Positions 9,220 to 18,123 of a stretch of 64,000 nt of DNA are shown piece by piece. Under the pieces are notes generated by a model. The model made no database searches and was not told where the DNA came from. It saw only the letters and a program-made list of their open reading frames with translations. This DNA comes from Lysinibacillus louembei (GTDB taxonomy: Bacteria; Bacillota; Bacilli; Bacillales_A; Planococcaceae). Made by a program: the position numbers and the translations under genes. Positions within the stretch are counted from its first letter, which is position 1, and every line of letters starts with the position of its first letter. Location: the NCBI RefSeq assembly GCF_033880585.1, contig NZ_CP137624.1, positions 248,001 to 312,000 of the forward strand, read 5' to 3'.

Positions 9220-9822
9220 TTACTTTTTATTCGTTCGCTTCATATATAAGTGACCATAGTTCATCTTAGATAAATAGCGATCAGACATTTTTCTTACTAC
9301 AAAGTAGACGATTAATACAGAAACAACCTTATCCGCAATTTCTGTAATGAAGGTAGATGAGAATACCGCTGTCCATAATTGCTGACCAGAAGCTAAAAAT
9401 GTAGCTGTAATAAGTGATGAAGTATTTCCTGTTGCACCACCAAACACTAGAACAGTAATTGGTGCAGAAACAATTACAGCGATAAATGTAATGATAATAC
9501 CTGAAATAATTGCTTTAGGTACTGTTTTGAAGAAGCCACCTTTAGAAAGATAACCAGTTCCAACCCCAATTGCTATAGAAGTTAAAGCAAATGGTAAGTA
9601 CACAGGATTAAAAATCGCATTAATTAAGTTTGTAATAAGACCTGCTAAAAGTGCTACCCAAGGCCCTGCAACTACACCTACTAAAATTGTTCCAATTGTA
9701 TCTAAAAATATTGGTAAACGAAGCACGTTTGCTAACTGAAATCCTACTAAGTTCACAGCTACTGCGATAGGAATAAGCAGCATCGCCATCATATTAAAAT
9801 CATCTTTAAAACTACGTTTCAT
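9220..9822 (-). CDS. ECF importer substrate-binding S component, predicted nucleoside/ribose-type
   Basis: A 200-residue, six-helix integral membrane protein of the ECF S-component type. The first helix (about residues 12-35) has the small-residue face AVAVNLVGFQLA used by S components to dock on EcfT. LPIFLDTIGTILVGVVAGP and ALLAGLITNLINA are typical of this S-component group. The sequence itself does not show the ligand, and I do not recognise it as a named vitamin transporter such as RibU, ThiT or BioY. Operon context (nucleoside hydrolase, ribokinase, LacI regulator) argues for a nucleoside or ribose-like ligand. GGGGAGG lies before the ATG. Confidence 0.8.
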   Translation of the reverse strand: MKRSFKDDFNMMAMLLIPIAVAVNLVGFQLANVLRLPIFLDTIGTILVGVVAGPWVALLAGLITNLINAIFNPVYLPFALTSIAIGVGTGYLSKGGFFKTVPKAIISGIIITFIAVIVSAPITVLVFGGATGNTSSLITATFLASGQQLWTAVFSSTFITEIADKVVSVLIVYFVVRKMSDRYLSKMNYGHLYMKRTNKK

Positions 9823-9840
9823 GTTTTTTTCCTCCCCTTC

Positions 9841-9864
9841 AAGCTATTGAACTATCAATAGCTT
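9841..9864 (-). other. Perfect 10-bp hairpin in the leader of the S-component gene
   Basis: AAGCTATTGA (9841-9850), a 4-base loop, then its exact reverse complement (9855-9864). It ends 18 bases before the S-component start and lies next to the ribosome site, inside the nucleoside hydrolase to S-component gap. There is no U-tract. It could tune translation or mark an RNase processing point in the operon. Confidence 0.45.
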
Positions 9865-9894
9865 CACCCTTTTGAAATGACTATTTAAACATTT

Positions 9895-10851
9895 TTAGCT
9901 AATATGGTGGCTCATCGTTTGAATCGCCCCTAAAAATTGCTCAACAAATTTTTCCCTATTTACCGTATGCAGCACCTTTACATTTTTCGGAAGCCCTGTG
10001 CGCTGTCCATAATCAACAACGGTTGTGCCAGCAGTGTATTTCCCCTCTAATTCCACTGCCACATAACAATCATCTCCATCGAACAATTCAGGTGTTAAAA
10101 CGTAGGATACCGCACATAAATCATGTAAACGAATACGCTTATCATACTCTGTCCCATGGAAAACAGTTGGCTTAATCACATTGACATAAAATTTCAACAT
10201 CGTTACTACTTTTTGTGCGAAATCAGTGCCTATTGTTTCAATTTTATTGAGTTCATCCAATGTCACATATGCCTTATGTGTCACATCAAGCCCACTCATC
10301 ACAATTGGAATACCAGATTGAAACACTACTTCTGCTGCATGTGGGTCAACATAAACATTAAATTCCGCTGTCGGTGACATATTTCCACCAACTGCTGCAC
10401 CACCCATATATGAAATATATTTAATTTTCGATTTTACTTCAGGGTGAGCCAATAAAAGTGCACCAATATTTGTTAACGGACCTGTTGCAATTAATACAAT
10501 TTGCTCATCACTTGCCAATAACGTTTCCCTAATAGCCTCAATTGCAGATCTGTTACTAGCTTCGAGTGTTGGCTTCGGTAAGTAAACTCCACCTAAACCA
10601 TCCTCGCCATGCACTTCCTTAGCAACTTCAAGCTTACGGAAAAACGGCGCATCCAACCCTTTTGCAATTTCAATATTTTGCTTCATATAGCTTGTAAAGG
10701 CTAATGCATTATATATTGTTTTTTCTTGCGTTTGGTTGCCAGGCTCTGTTGTAATTAATTTGATATCTAACTGGGGATGTGCAAAGGCAAGCGTTAGCGC
10801 CATTACATCATCTATTCCTGGATCACAGTCAATTATTACAGGAATTGTCAT
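9895..10851 (-). CDS. Nucleoside hydrolase (IunH/RihB type)
   Basis: Cleaves the N-glycosidic bond of ribonucleosides to base plus ribose. The 318-residue protein opens with the calcium-binding signature DCDPGIDD (residues 8-15; Asp8, Asp10, Asp14, Asp15 all present). It retains the VATGPLTN-type loop (here LIATGPLTNIGALL), YMGGA, EFNVYVDPHAA and the late HDLCAVSY motif that supplies the last Ca ligand. The ATG at 10849-10851 follows AGGTG and leaves 11 bases to the regulator gene; an in-frame upstream TTG overlaps the ribosome site. The product ribose is presumably used by the downstream ribokinase. Purine versus pyrimidine preference cannot be told. Confidence 0.93.
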   Translation of the reverse strand: MTIPVIIDCDPGIDDVMALTLAFAHPQLDIKLITTEPGNQTQEKTIYNALAFTSYMKQNIEIAKGLDAPFFRKLEVAKEVHGEDGLGGVYLPKPTLEASNRSAIEAIRETLLASDEQIVLIATGPLTNIGALLLAHPEVKSKIKYISYMGGAAVGGNMSPTAEFNVYVDPHAAEVVFQSGIPIVMSGLDVTHKAYVTLDELNKIETIGTDFAQKVVTMLKFYVNVIKPTVFHGTEYDKRIRLHDLCAVSYVLTPELFDGDDCYVAVELEGKYTAGTTVVDYGQRTGLPKNVKVLHTVNREKFVEQFLGAIQTMSHHIS

Positions 10852-10862
10852 GTGTCTACACC

Positions 10863-11873
10863 TCAATCTCTGTTTATATATTTTGTGCTTTCTCGAACAA
10901 CTAAAGTAGGCTCAAAAACAACCCGTTCTGATGCTTCATGCTCAATTGTATCGATTAATAGTGCTATCGCTTTTCTACCCATTTCATAAGTATTTTGTCT
11001 AATTGTCGTCAGCTTAGGAATTAAAGCCGTTATTAAAGGGATATCATCAAAGCCAATAATGGACAATTGCTCTGGTATTTGGATACCTAGCTCATGAGCT
11101 GCCTGATAAACACCACATGCCATTAAATCATTACATGCAAATATCGCTGTTACATGATTACTTTCTAAAAATTGCTTTGCCAATCGGTATGCTGTATCCA
11201 TTTTAAAATCGCCTGTTAATATAAATTCCTCTGGCAACTCCAGCGAGGCCTTTCTTAAAGCATGTTGGAAGCCACTAAGCCTTTTTTGCGAGTTATGAAT
11301 ATTTTCTGGTCCTGTGATACAAGCAATTTGTCTATGACCTAATTCAATTAAATGCTGCCCTGCAAGATAGCCCCCTTTTTCATTATCTAAAAAAACACCT
11401 GAATGCTGATTCCCTTCTTCTCCTCTATCAAAAATAATAAAAGGAATCTTACTCTCTTGTAATTGCATCCTATTTGTTTCGGATAGCTGGTCTTTGCTAG
11501 AAAGCAAAATACCATCTACTTGTTGCTCCTTTAATAACCGCAAATAATTTTCCTCTTTATGAAGCTGATCATCAGAATTGCAAATGATTAAACTATAGTT
11601 ATGGTCATTCGCCTCATCTTCTGCCCCTCGACAAAGCTCTGGAAAAAAAGGGTTCGAAATATTCGGAACAATCAAGCCGAGCATTTTAGAGCGCTTTGTT
11701 ACTAAACTACGCGCTAATTGATTTGGTTGATAATTTACTTTTTCAATTACACGCAATACTTTTTCACGCGTTTCGTTCGACATGCCTTCCTCTTTATTAT
11801 TTAATACGCGTGAAACAGTAGTAATCGAAACACCTGCCTCTCTAGCGATATCTTTAATCGTTATTTTATCCAT
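10863..11873 (-). CDS. LacI-family regulator of the nucleoside/ribose operon (RbsR-like)
   Basis: A 336-residue repressor with an N-terminal LacI helix-turn-helix (TIKDIAREAGVSITTVSRVLN, about residues 5-25, first segment of the DNA-binding domain), a hinge helix PNQLARSLVTKRS and a periplasmic-binding-like sensor domain from about residue 62 (LGLIVPNISNPFF). The closest well-known relatives are ribose/purine-type regulators. It is the first gene of the operon, directly behind a promoter that carries a large palindrome with two AAAACGTTTT cores, so it probably represses itself and the whole operon until a sugar or nucleoside ligand binds. Confidence 0.9.
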   Translation of the reverse strand: MDKITIKDIAREAGVSITTVSRVLNNKEEGMSNETREKVLRVIEKVNYQPNQLARSLVTKRSKMLGLIVPNISNPFFPELCRGAEDEANDHNYSLIICNSDDQLHKEENYLRLLKEQQVDGILLSSKDQLSETNRMQLQESKIPFIIFDRGEEGNQHSGVFLDNEKGGYLAGQHLIELGHRQIACITGPENIHNSQKRLSGFQHALRKASLELPEEFILTGDFKMDTAYRLAKQFLESNHVTAIFACNDLMACGVYQAAHELGIQIPEQLSIIGFDDIPLITALIPKLTTIRQNTYEMGRKAIALLIDTIEHEASERVVFEPTLVVRESTKYINRD

Positions 11874-11892
11874 AAAATCACCTATTCTTTTG

Positions 11893-11927
11893 TTAGAGAA
11901 AACGTTTTACGAAAACGTTTTCTCTAA
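11893..11927 (-). promoter_or_regulatory. 35-bp perfect palindromic operator of the LacI-type regulator
   Basis: The left arm TTAGAGAAAACGTTTT (11893-11908) and its exact reverse complement (11912-11927) flank ACG. Each arm contains the self-complementary core AAAACGTTTT typical of LacI-family operators with a central CG, so two dimers could bind side by side. It lies just downstream of the -10, covering roughly +4 to +38, a position that blocks transcription. Confidence 0.8.
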
Positions 11928-11937
11928 TTACTTATTT

Positions 11938-11966
11938 AGAATATTGTAAATGCTTTCATTTGTCAA
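11938..11966 (-). promoter_or_regulatory. Promoter of the nucleoside/ribose operon, with a cre-like site in its spacer
   Basis: On the minus strand, TTGACA (11961-11966), 17 bases, TATTCT (11938-11943). Between the two hexamers, ATGAAAGCATTTACA (11945-11959) matches the CcpA cre consensus WTGNAANCGNWNNCW with one mismatch (A for the central G). This suggests carbon catabolite control in addition to the operator. Confidence 0.75.
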
Positions 11967-12035
11967 TTCATTTTTAACGCCTATTGTTTGTCAATCAACA
12001 AAAAAACTCGAATATGCACGTTTTTTCTAACTAAA

Positions 12036-12088
12036 ATATAAAACAGCTGATGGAAATATAGGCACTCACCTATTTTTCCATCAGCTGC
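12036..12088 (-). terminator. prfB terminator
   Basis: A 13-bp perfect stem (12044-12056 with 12075-12087) extended by an inner TAGG/CCTA pairing. It is followed on the minus strand by TTTTATATTTTAG. It ends the secA-prfB transcript. Confidence 0.8.
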
Positions 12089-12097
12089 TATTTTTCA

Positions 12098-13205
12098 TTA
12101 TTTCACAATACGTGAGCGTAAGTATGCATTAATAAATGCATCAATATCGCCATCCATAACCGCACCAACATTTCCCGTTTCTTCATTTGTACGGTGATCC
12201 TTCACCATCGAATATGGGTGGAATACATATGAACGGATTTGCGAGCCCCAGCCAATTTCCTTTTGCTCACCACGAATTTCATCTAGCTGTGCCTGCTGCT
12301 TTTCAATTTCTAATTGATAAAGCTTTGCCTTTAACATTTGCATTGCTTTTTCACGGTTTTTAATTTGCGAGCGTTCCGCCTGACATTGTACAACGGTCCC
12401 TGTCGGTGTATGTGTAATACGAACTGCCGAATCTGTCGTATTAATATGCTGACCACCTGCACCAGTTGCACGATATGTGTCAATTTTTAAATCCTCTGTA
12501 CGTACATCAATTTCAATCTCTTCATTGAATTCAGGCATTACCTCACACGATACGAAAGATGTATGACGACGACCTGAAGAATCAAACGGTGAAATACGTA
12601 CAAGGCGATGCACACCTTTTTCCGATTTTAAATAGCCATATGCATTATGCCCTGTAATCGATAATGTAACTGACTTAATACCGGCTTCCTCACCTGGTAA
12701 ATAATCCATCGTTGATACTTTAAAGCCTCGCTTCTCTGCCCAGCGTGTATACATACGCAGCAACATAGAGCCCCAATCCTGTGACTCGGTTCCACCCGCA
12801 CCTGGATGCAGCTCTAAAATAGCATTGTTTTTATCATATGGATCAGATAATAGCATTTGCAATTCAAAGTTTTCCATCTTCTCCTGCAACTGCCCAAGCT
12901 CAGTTTCTAACTCCATTTGTAAATCCTCATCAGGCTCTTCACGCAAAAGCTCCAATGTCATTTCTAAATTTTCATGTGTTGAAACGAGCTCATTATATTC
13001 GTTAACAATTGCTTTAATACCATTTGCTTCGTTAATAACACCCTGTGCTGCCTGCTGATCATTCCAAAAATCAGGCATTAGCATCATTTCATCTAGCTCT
13101 TGAATGCGCGCCTCTTTGTTTTCTAAGTCAAAGAGACCCCCTAAAATCAGCTAATTTTTCCGCTGTATTTTCCAATATGTTTCTTGCTTCTGCTAATTCA
13201 ATCAT
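12098..13205 (-). CDS. prfB: Peptide chain release factor 2, made by programmed +1 frameshift
   Basis: RF2 ends translation at UGA and UAA. The gene starts at ATG 13203-13205 with MIELAEARN. It runs 25 codons to an in-frame TGA (13128-13130) and continues in the +1 frame at GAC, giving 368 residues. The downstream part has the tRNA-mimic SPF motif ([11 protein letters not shown]) for stop-codon reading and the catalytic GGQ in [13 protein letters not shown]. The frameshift is the classical RF2 autoregulation, not a mutation, because the slippery site and the SD-like stimulator are intact. It lies about 70 bases after secA, as in other Bacillales, and has its own terminator. Confidence 0.97.
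13127..13142 (-). promoter_or_regulatory. prfB programmed +1 frameshift site
   Basis: On the minus strand, AGGGGG (SD-like stimulator, 13137-13142), three spacer bases, then CTT-TGA-C (13127-13133). Slow decoding of UGA when RF2 is scarce lets the ribosome slip from CUU to UUU and read GAC next. This arrangement matches the well-described RF2 signal. Confidence 0.95.
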
Positions 13206-13276
13206 TTTTATTCCTCCATTAAGAAGTAAGAAAGGAAATCGAAAGCAACTGCTCTCGACCTCCATTCCCTACTTGT

Positions 13277-15784
13277 TTAATTCGCTACACCATGGCAGTT
13301 TTTATATTTTTTACCGCTACCGCATGGACATGGATCGTTCCGTCCAATATTTTCAGCTTTACGCACAGGTGCCTTTTTCTTCGGTGCTGCTTCCTCTTTT
13401 GGATTGACAGCTTGCCCTTTTGCCACCTCTTCACGCTGTAAATTACTGCGGATTTCAGCCTTCATTGCGTATTTTGCAACATCCTCACGAACTGCTGCAA
13501 CCATATCCTCAAACATTGCGAAGCCTTCTTGCTGATATTCACGCAATGGATCTGTTTGACCATATGCACGTAAATGAATCCCTTGACGCAGTTGATCCAT
13601 CGCATCAATATGGTCAATCCACTTCGTATCAATAGAGCGTAGTAAAATAACCTTTTCAAATTCGCGCATACGCTCTGGCGTTAGCTGCTCTTCTTTTTCA
13701 TCATAACGCTCTTGTACAGCTGCATAAATTGTCTCAATCATCGCTTCAGGTGTTTTGCCCTGTAAATCACTAACTGTTATTTTGCCTTCTTCAAGTAAGT
13801 TGGCTGCAATATAGTCTTCAAGCGACGCTAAGTTCCAATCTGCCTCTTCACCTTGCGTATGAAGTGCTACTGCGTGTTCAATTGTTTCGCGAATCATTGT
13901 CTCTACAAGCTCACGCATATTTTCTGATTCAATCACATCTTGACGCTCTTTATAAATTACTTCACGTTGTTGACGTAGCACATCATCATATTGTAACAGG
14001 CGTTTACGTGCATCAAAGTTATTACCTTCCACACGTTTTTGTGCTGATTCAACCGCTCTTGAAACAATTTTTGATTGGATTGGCTGTGAATCATCCATCC
14101 CAAGCTTTGTCATCATTGATTTCATATTATCAGAGCCGAAGCGACGCATTAAATCATCTTCTAAAGATAGATAGAATTGCGTTACCCCTGGGTTCCCTTG
14201 ACGACCAGAACGTCCACGTAGCTGATTATCAATACGACGTGACTCATGACGCTCTGTACCGATTACTGCTAAACCACCAAGCTCTAGCACACCTTCACCA
14301 GGTTTAATATCCGTACCGCGTCCCGCCATATTTGTAGCAATTGTCACAGCGCCTTTTTTACCTGCATCTGCAATAATTTCTGCCTCACGCTCATGATTTT
14401 TCGCATTTAATACATTATGCGGAATTTTATGCTTTGTTAATAAAGTTGAGATGATTTCAGACGTCTCAATCGCAACAGTCCCGACTAATACAGGCTGCCC
14501 CGCTCTATGACGCTCTGCAATATCAGCTGCTACCGCCTCAAACTTCCCTTTCATTGAGGCATACACTAAATCCGGTCGGTCATCACGTGCGATTGGCTTG
14601 TTCGTTGGAATTGCCACAACATCCATATTATAAATATTGCGGAATTCCTCTTCCTCTGTTTTCGCTGTACCCGTCATACCAGACAGCTTTTGGTACATAC
14701 GGAAGTAGTTTTGGAACGTAATCGTCGCCATCGTCATTGATTCATTTTGAATTTCTAAGCCTTCCTTTGCCTCAATTGCTTGATGCAAGCCATCTGAATA
14801 GCGGCGGCCTTTCATTAAACGACCTGTAAAGCCGTCAACGATTACTACTTCACCCTCTTGTACAACATAGTCAACGTCTACATGCATTGATACATGTGCC
14901 TTTAACGATTGGTTAATGGCATGGTTTAAGCGAACATGCGTTAAATCAAATAGGTTATCGATGCCAAATGCACGCTCCGCCTTTTCAATCCCGCTCTCCG
15001 TCAATGTTACGCCTTTTGTTGATTCATCATAGTTATAATCTTCCTCAGCCTTTAACATGCGTACAAACGCATTGGACTGCACATAAAGCTGCGCTGTTTT
15101 ACCCGCTTGTCCAGAAATAATTAACGGTGTACGTGCCTCATCAATTAAAATCGAGTCAACCTCATCGATAACAGCAAAATGTAATGGACGCTGTACGCGT
15201 TCCTCTTTATACAGCACCATATTGTCACGTAAATAATCGAAGCCTAGTTCATTATTTGTAGAATACGTAATGTCTGCCGCATAAGCCTCACGCTTTTCAT
15301 CCTTCGATAAGCTATTTAAGTTTAAACCTACCGTTAAGCCTAGCCATGAGAAAAGCTCGCCCATCTCCGTCGCATCACGACTTGCTAAATATTCATTGAC
15401 CGTTACGACATGTACGCCTTTACCTGTCAGCGCATTTAAATAAACAGCTAATGTAGAAGTTAATGTTTTACCTTCACCTGTTTTCATCTCTGCGATATTA
15501 CCATCATTTAAGGCAGCAGCCCCCATAATTTGCACGCGGAATGGGTACATACCTAATACACGACGTGCCGCTTCACGCACAACGGCAAACGCCTCTGGCA
15601 ATAAGTCATCAACCGTGTCGCCATTTTGGAAACGTGTTTTGAATTCTTCTGTTTTTGCCTTTAAAGCATCATCTGATAATGCTTCCATTTGGCTAGCAAA
15701 TGCTTCAACAGCATCCGCCTTTTTCTCTAAACGTTTTAATTCTTTTTTATTAAAGTCAAACATCTTGTTCAATATATTTAACAT
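13277..15784 (-). CDS. secA: Preprotein translocase ATPase SecA
   Basis: SecA drives export of unfolded proteins through SecYEG. The 835-residue protein starts [16 protein letters not shown]. It has the Walker A region [17 protein letters not shown] (about 97-113), Walker B with the [19 protein letters not shown] stretch and the second helicase domain [20 protein letters not shown]-terminal zinc tail, [16 protein letters not shown], binds SecB or ribosomes in relatives. Length is normal. GGAAGTG lies seven bases before the ATG. Confidence 0.98.
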   Translation of the reverse strand: MLNILNKMFDFNKKELKRLEKKADAVEAFASQMEALSDDALKAKTEEFKTRFQNGDTVDDLLPEAFAVVREAARRVLGMYPFRVQIMGAAALNDGNIAEMKTGEGKTLTSTLAVYLNALTGKGVHVVTVNEYLASRDATEMGELFSWLGLTVGLNLNSLSKDEKREAYAADITYSTNNELGFDYLRDNMVLYKEERVQRPLHFAVIDEVDSILIDEARTPLIISGQAGKTAQLYVQSNAFVRMLKAEEDYNYDESTKGVTLTESGIEKAERAFGIDNLFDLTHVRLNHAINQSLKAHVSMHVDVDYVVQEGEVVIVDGFTGRLMKGRRYSDGLHQAIEAKEGLEIQNESMTMATITFQNYFRMYQKLSGMTGTAKTEEEEFRNIYNMDVVAIPTNKPIARDDRPDLVYASMKGKFEAVAADIAERHRAGQPVLVGTVAIETSEIISTLLTKHKIPHNVLNAKNHEREAEIIADAGKKGAVTIATNMAGRGTDIKPGEGVLELGGLAVIGTERHESRRIDNQLRGRSGRQGNPGVTQFYLSLEDDLMRRFGSDNMKSMMTKLGMDDSQPIQSKIVSRAVESAQKRVEGNNFDARKRLLQYDDVLRQQREVIYKERQDVIESENMRELVETMIRETIEHAVALHTQGEEADWNLASLEDYIAANLLEEGKITVSDLQGKTPEAMIETIYAAVQERYDEKEEQLTPERMREFEKVILLRSIDTKWIDHIDAMDQLRQGIHLRAYGQTDPLREYQQEGFAMFEDMVAAVREDVAKYAMKAEIRSNLQREEVAKGQAVNPKEEAAPKKKAPVRKAENIGRNDPCPCGSGKKYKNCHGVAN

Positions 15785-15885
15785 GTATTTTCACTTCCTG
15801 TATTTTCTCTACCCCTCATTTTAGCATTATCTGTATGAATGGTGCAAACATTCATGAATTATATAATTTCGAAGAGCTGCTGTGA

Positions 15886-15959
15886 TTTTATTGGCGGCTT
15901 TCGGGATTCTATTGGCGATTTTTGTGATTCTATTAGCGCTTTTCGAAGTTCTATTGGCG
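15886..15959. repeat. Array 1 of the 21-bp ATTGGCG repeat (four units)
   Basis: The core ATTGGCG (one copy ATTAGCG) begins at 15890, 15911, 15932 and 15953, a strict 21-base period. T-rich runs lie between cores. The last unit contains the stop codon of the NERD gene (CTA at 15951-15953). A matching four-unit array is at 58699-58772 and a related ATTTGCG array at 60571-60659. It is not a CRISPR: units are directly abutting and no spacers exist. Confidence 0.85.
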
Positions 15960-16856
15960 GTTCCACAAAATATGATACTTTCTAAACCTTTTCTCCCCTG
16001 TATAAGGTAATCCAAGCTTCTTTAATAAGCGCTTCGCAGCATGAATCGAATCGATGCCTAAAAATGTTCTAAACTGCCCGTTTGAAATCCATTCGTCTAC
16101 TAATAAGCAATAATCACTTAAAGCCCGTCGCAACAAAGTATCATCATCTTTCAACACACAAGCAGAACAAATAAAATCACCATGCTGATAGTGCATCTGT
16201 CTTGTACATCGATGACATAAAACGCCTCCTCGCATAAGAGAAACATCTATATTTAATTTTGGCTTCAGTGAAACTTGCATTTGAAGTAATTGCTGGAGAA
16301 GTTGATCAAGTTGCTCATTTGTTAAAAGAGGTGGGAAAGAAGAAAGTAGCTCACACACATAAAATTCTAGCCCGCTACTATGAATAATCGGTGCATTTTG
16401 TGGTATACGCTCAATAACTGTTTTAGGATGAGCTAAAACGACCACATACAAAATCGGAAGCATCGGTATACACTGCGCAAGCATACGTTGATGACGCTGC
16501 GCTTGATTAAGTGGATTGCGAAAGCCTTGTACAGTGCCATCTTTCAGCTTGCGCGTAAATTGATGTGTCGTGCTATCAATTTCAATATGCCCTACAATAT
16601 TTTTGATTTCTAAAATGAGAAGGAATTTATTACAGAGAAAAATTGTATCAATCTGATGCGAAGGAGTTTGAAAATCGTGGAGTAAAAAATAAGGTTCATG
16701 TAGCCTCATATCGTCCCATTGACGATCAACATAAAATTCACCTACTAGCCCTTGCTGCACGCGAATCAGTTCATCTTGAAATTCAAGAAAGCCTCGGCGA
16801 ACTGCCGCTGTCAGCATCGCTTCTCTCATGGATTCTTCACGTGGTAAAACAATCAC
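15951..16856 (-). CDS. NERD-domain protein with C-terminal zinc ribbon
   Basis: A 301-residue cytoplasmic protein. Residues about 38-150 fit the nuclease-related NERD domain (GLVGEFYVDRQWDD, HQIDTIFLCNKFLLILEIKN, with Asp and E-x-K of the PD-(D/E)XK-like core). A CHRC...CSAC ribbon (about 226-245) follows, then a small C-terminal domain that may bind DNA. The function of such proteins is not established; DNA processing is an inference from the fold. The start is GTG (16854-16856), six bases after AGGAGG. The last four codons and stop lie inside 21-bp repeat array 1, so the repeat has set this gene's C-terminus. Confidence 0.8.
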   Translation of the reverse strand: MIVLPREESMREAMLTAAVRRGFLEFQDELIRVQQGLVGEFYVDRQWDDMRLHEPYFLLHDFQTPSHQIDTIFLCNKFLLILEIKNIVGHIEIDSTTHQFTRKLKDGTVQGFRNPLNQAQRHQRMLAQCIPMLPILYVVVLAHPKTVIERIPQNAPIIHSSGLEFYVCELLSSFPPLLTNEQLDQLLQQLLQMQVSLKPKLNIDVSLMRGGVLCHRCTRQMHYQHGDFICSACVLKDDDTLLRRALSDYCLLVDEWISNGQFRTFLGIDSIHAAKRLLKKLGLPYTGEKRFRKYHILWNRQ

Positions 16857-16877
16857 ATAATTCCTCCTATCTAATAA

Positions 16878-16904
16878 GGCTACTAGGAAAAAACCCTAGC
16901 AGCC
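16878..16904 (-). terminator. Hairpin between hpf and the NERD gene
   Basis: A 10-bp stem (16878-16887 with 16895-16904) is complete on the minus strand through one G-U pair. It is followed by TTATTAG rather than a strong U-tract. It may be a leaky hpf terminator that reduces read-through to the NERD gene. Confidence 0.5.
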
Positions 16905-16915
16905 CTTTTTAAAAT

Positions 16916-17461
16916 TTAATTTGTTTCAATTAAGCCATATTTGCCATCTTTACGTTTGTAAACGATGTTTGTGCTGTCTGATTCTGCATCTGTGAAAATG
17001 TAGAAATCGTGACCAAGCATGTTCATTTGTAAAATAGCTTCCTCTTGATCCATCGGCTTTAAGTTAAACTGTTTTGTACGAACAATTGAATATTCCTCTT
17101 CCTCAGCAGGTTCGCTTTGTGTAACATTTGCAAAGTATATGCCTGCTCCCTCACGCTCACGGAACTTGCGATTTACCTTTGTTTTATGTTTGCGGATTTG
17201 GCGCTCTAACTTATCAACAATCAAATCAATAGCTGCATACATATCGCCGTTGCGTTCTTCTGCACGAAGCGTTAAATTTTTCATCGGAATTGTTACTTCT
17301 ACTTTTGTTTGTTTATCGTTATACACTTTTAAGTTAACGTTAGCGCTTGCGTTCATATCATCGTTGAAATAACGCTCAACCTTCTCGATTTTATTTTCAA
17401 CATACTCACGAATCGCTGGAGTTACCTCGATGTTCTCTCCACGAATATTAAAGTTTAGCAT
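16916..17461 (-). CDS. hpf: Ribosome hibernation promoting factor, long form
   Basis: Long HPF silences ribosomes in stationary phase by forming 100S dimers. The 181-residue protein has the N-terminal ribosome-binding domain (1 to about 105, opening MLNFNIRGENIEVTPAIREYVENKI). A charged linker follows, then the C-terminal dimerisation domain (about 125-181, RTKQFNLKPMDQEEAILQMNMLGHDFYIF). It is in the position expected beside secA and the flagellar cluster. Confidence 0.95.
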   Translation of the reverse strand: MLNFNIRGENIEVTPAIREYVENKIEKVERYFNDDMNASANVNLKVYNDKQTKVEVTIPMKNLTLRAEERNGDMYAAIDLIVDKLERQIRKHKTKVNRKFREREGAGIYFANVTQSEPAEEEEYSIVRTKQFNLKPMDQEEAILQMNMLGHDFYIFTDAESDSTNIVYKRKDGKYGLIETN

Positions 17462-17483
17462 ATGAACTCCTCCTTCATTTAAG

Positions 17484-17512
17484 GCTATATTAATTTATTT
17501 CGACATTGTAAA
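17484..17512 (-). promoter_or_regulatory. hpf promoter with a 0A-box-like motif
   Basis: Minus-strand TTTACA (17507-17512), 17 bases, TATAGC (17484-17489). The spacer includes TGTCGAA, the core of a Spo0A box, placed where a bound regulator would block RNA polymerase. Stationary-phase or sporulation control is plausible but is inferred from the motif only. Confidence 0.45.
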
Positions 17513-17568
17513 GAATTCTCCTTCTTTTTTTAAAATTCTTTTTTCAAATATCGACATTTTTTATGGTG

Positions 17569-17964
17569 CTAACTTTTTGTGAGCTTTGCCTCCTTCACCT
17601 CTCTTCGACGTCTTATTTTCAATTCGCTAATAATTAAATCCTCAAGGGAAGCTTGATCCTGAAAGACGATGCCATAATGTTTACCACTTCCAAAATCCTT
17701 TGTCCAAACAATTTCACCAATCCCAACAATCACACTGGAATCTAAAATAAACTGGACCTCAAGCAATGGAACTGGAGAATTCCCTTCATTAAAGTTTGTT
17801 TCTGCAAACATTTTTATACCATGTGGGCTAATATCTAATATACTTGCCTCAAAAATCTCCTTATCACCCTTGGTTATAGCTTGACCATTTATAAGCATTT
17901 TCACTTTGGCTTGAATAGGCTCATCGAATGAAAAACGAAAGCCTTCTGTTCTTTTAAAAAACAT
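17569..17964 (-). CDS. PilZ-domain protein, possible cyclic-di-GMP receptor
   Basis: A 131-residue soluble protein. It shows an N-terminal arginine cluster (RTEGFR, near residue 5) and the DxSxxG-type motif LDISPHGIKM (near residue 45), the two ligand-contact motifs of PilZ. A beta-barrel-like remainder ends in a basic helix. Its site between hpf and a fliS copy in a flagellar region suggests control of motility by c-di-GMP, as with YpfA/MotI-type proteins. The residues RxxxR plus DxSxxG favour true ligand binding. Confidence 0.75.
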   Translation of the reverse strand: MFFKRTEGFRFSFDEPIQAKVKMLINGQAITKGDKEIFEASILDISPHGIKMFAETNFNEGNSPVPLLEVQFILDSSVIVGIGEIVWTKDFGSGKHYGIVFQDQASLEDLIISELKIRRRREVKEAKLTKS

Positions 17965-18123
17965 TAAATCCCTCCTTATCTACATACGGACGTTTTATTG
18001 TTACTTTCATTATTCACCAAGTATCTATAATCGTCTATCATCTTTATTACTATTTTACTAACAGGACTTTATAACTAATTAAAAACAACTAAAATATAGC
18101 GAAATAATTACAAGGGATAATAT

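Noticed and set aside
9841-9864. Hairpin before the S component considered as a riboswitch
   Set aside because: Only a single 10-bp stem in a 72-base gap; no conserved multi-helix aptamer that I can recognise.
13128-13205. prfB taken as a pseudogene because of the in-frame TGA after 25 codons
   Set aside because: The SD-like AGGGGG and CTT-TGA-C site match the classical programmed frameshift of RF2.
15886-15959. Regular 21-bp repeats considered as a CRISPR array
   Set aside because: Units abut with no unique spacers, cores are only 7 bases and no cas gene is present.
15827-16015. Minus-strand 62-residue frame with TANRTSKSANRITKIANR repeats
   Set aside because: It is translation of repeat array 1, overlaps the NERD gene end and has no ribosome site.
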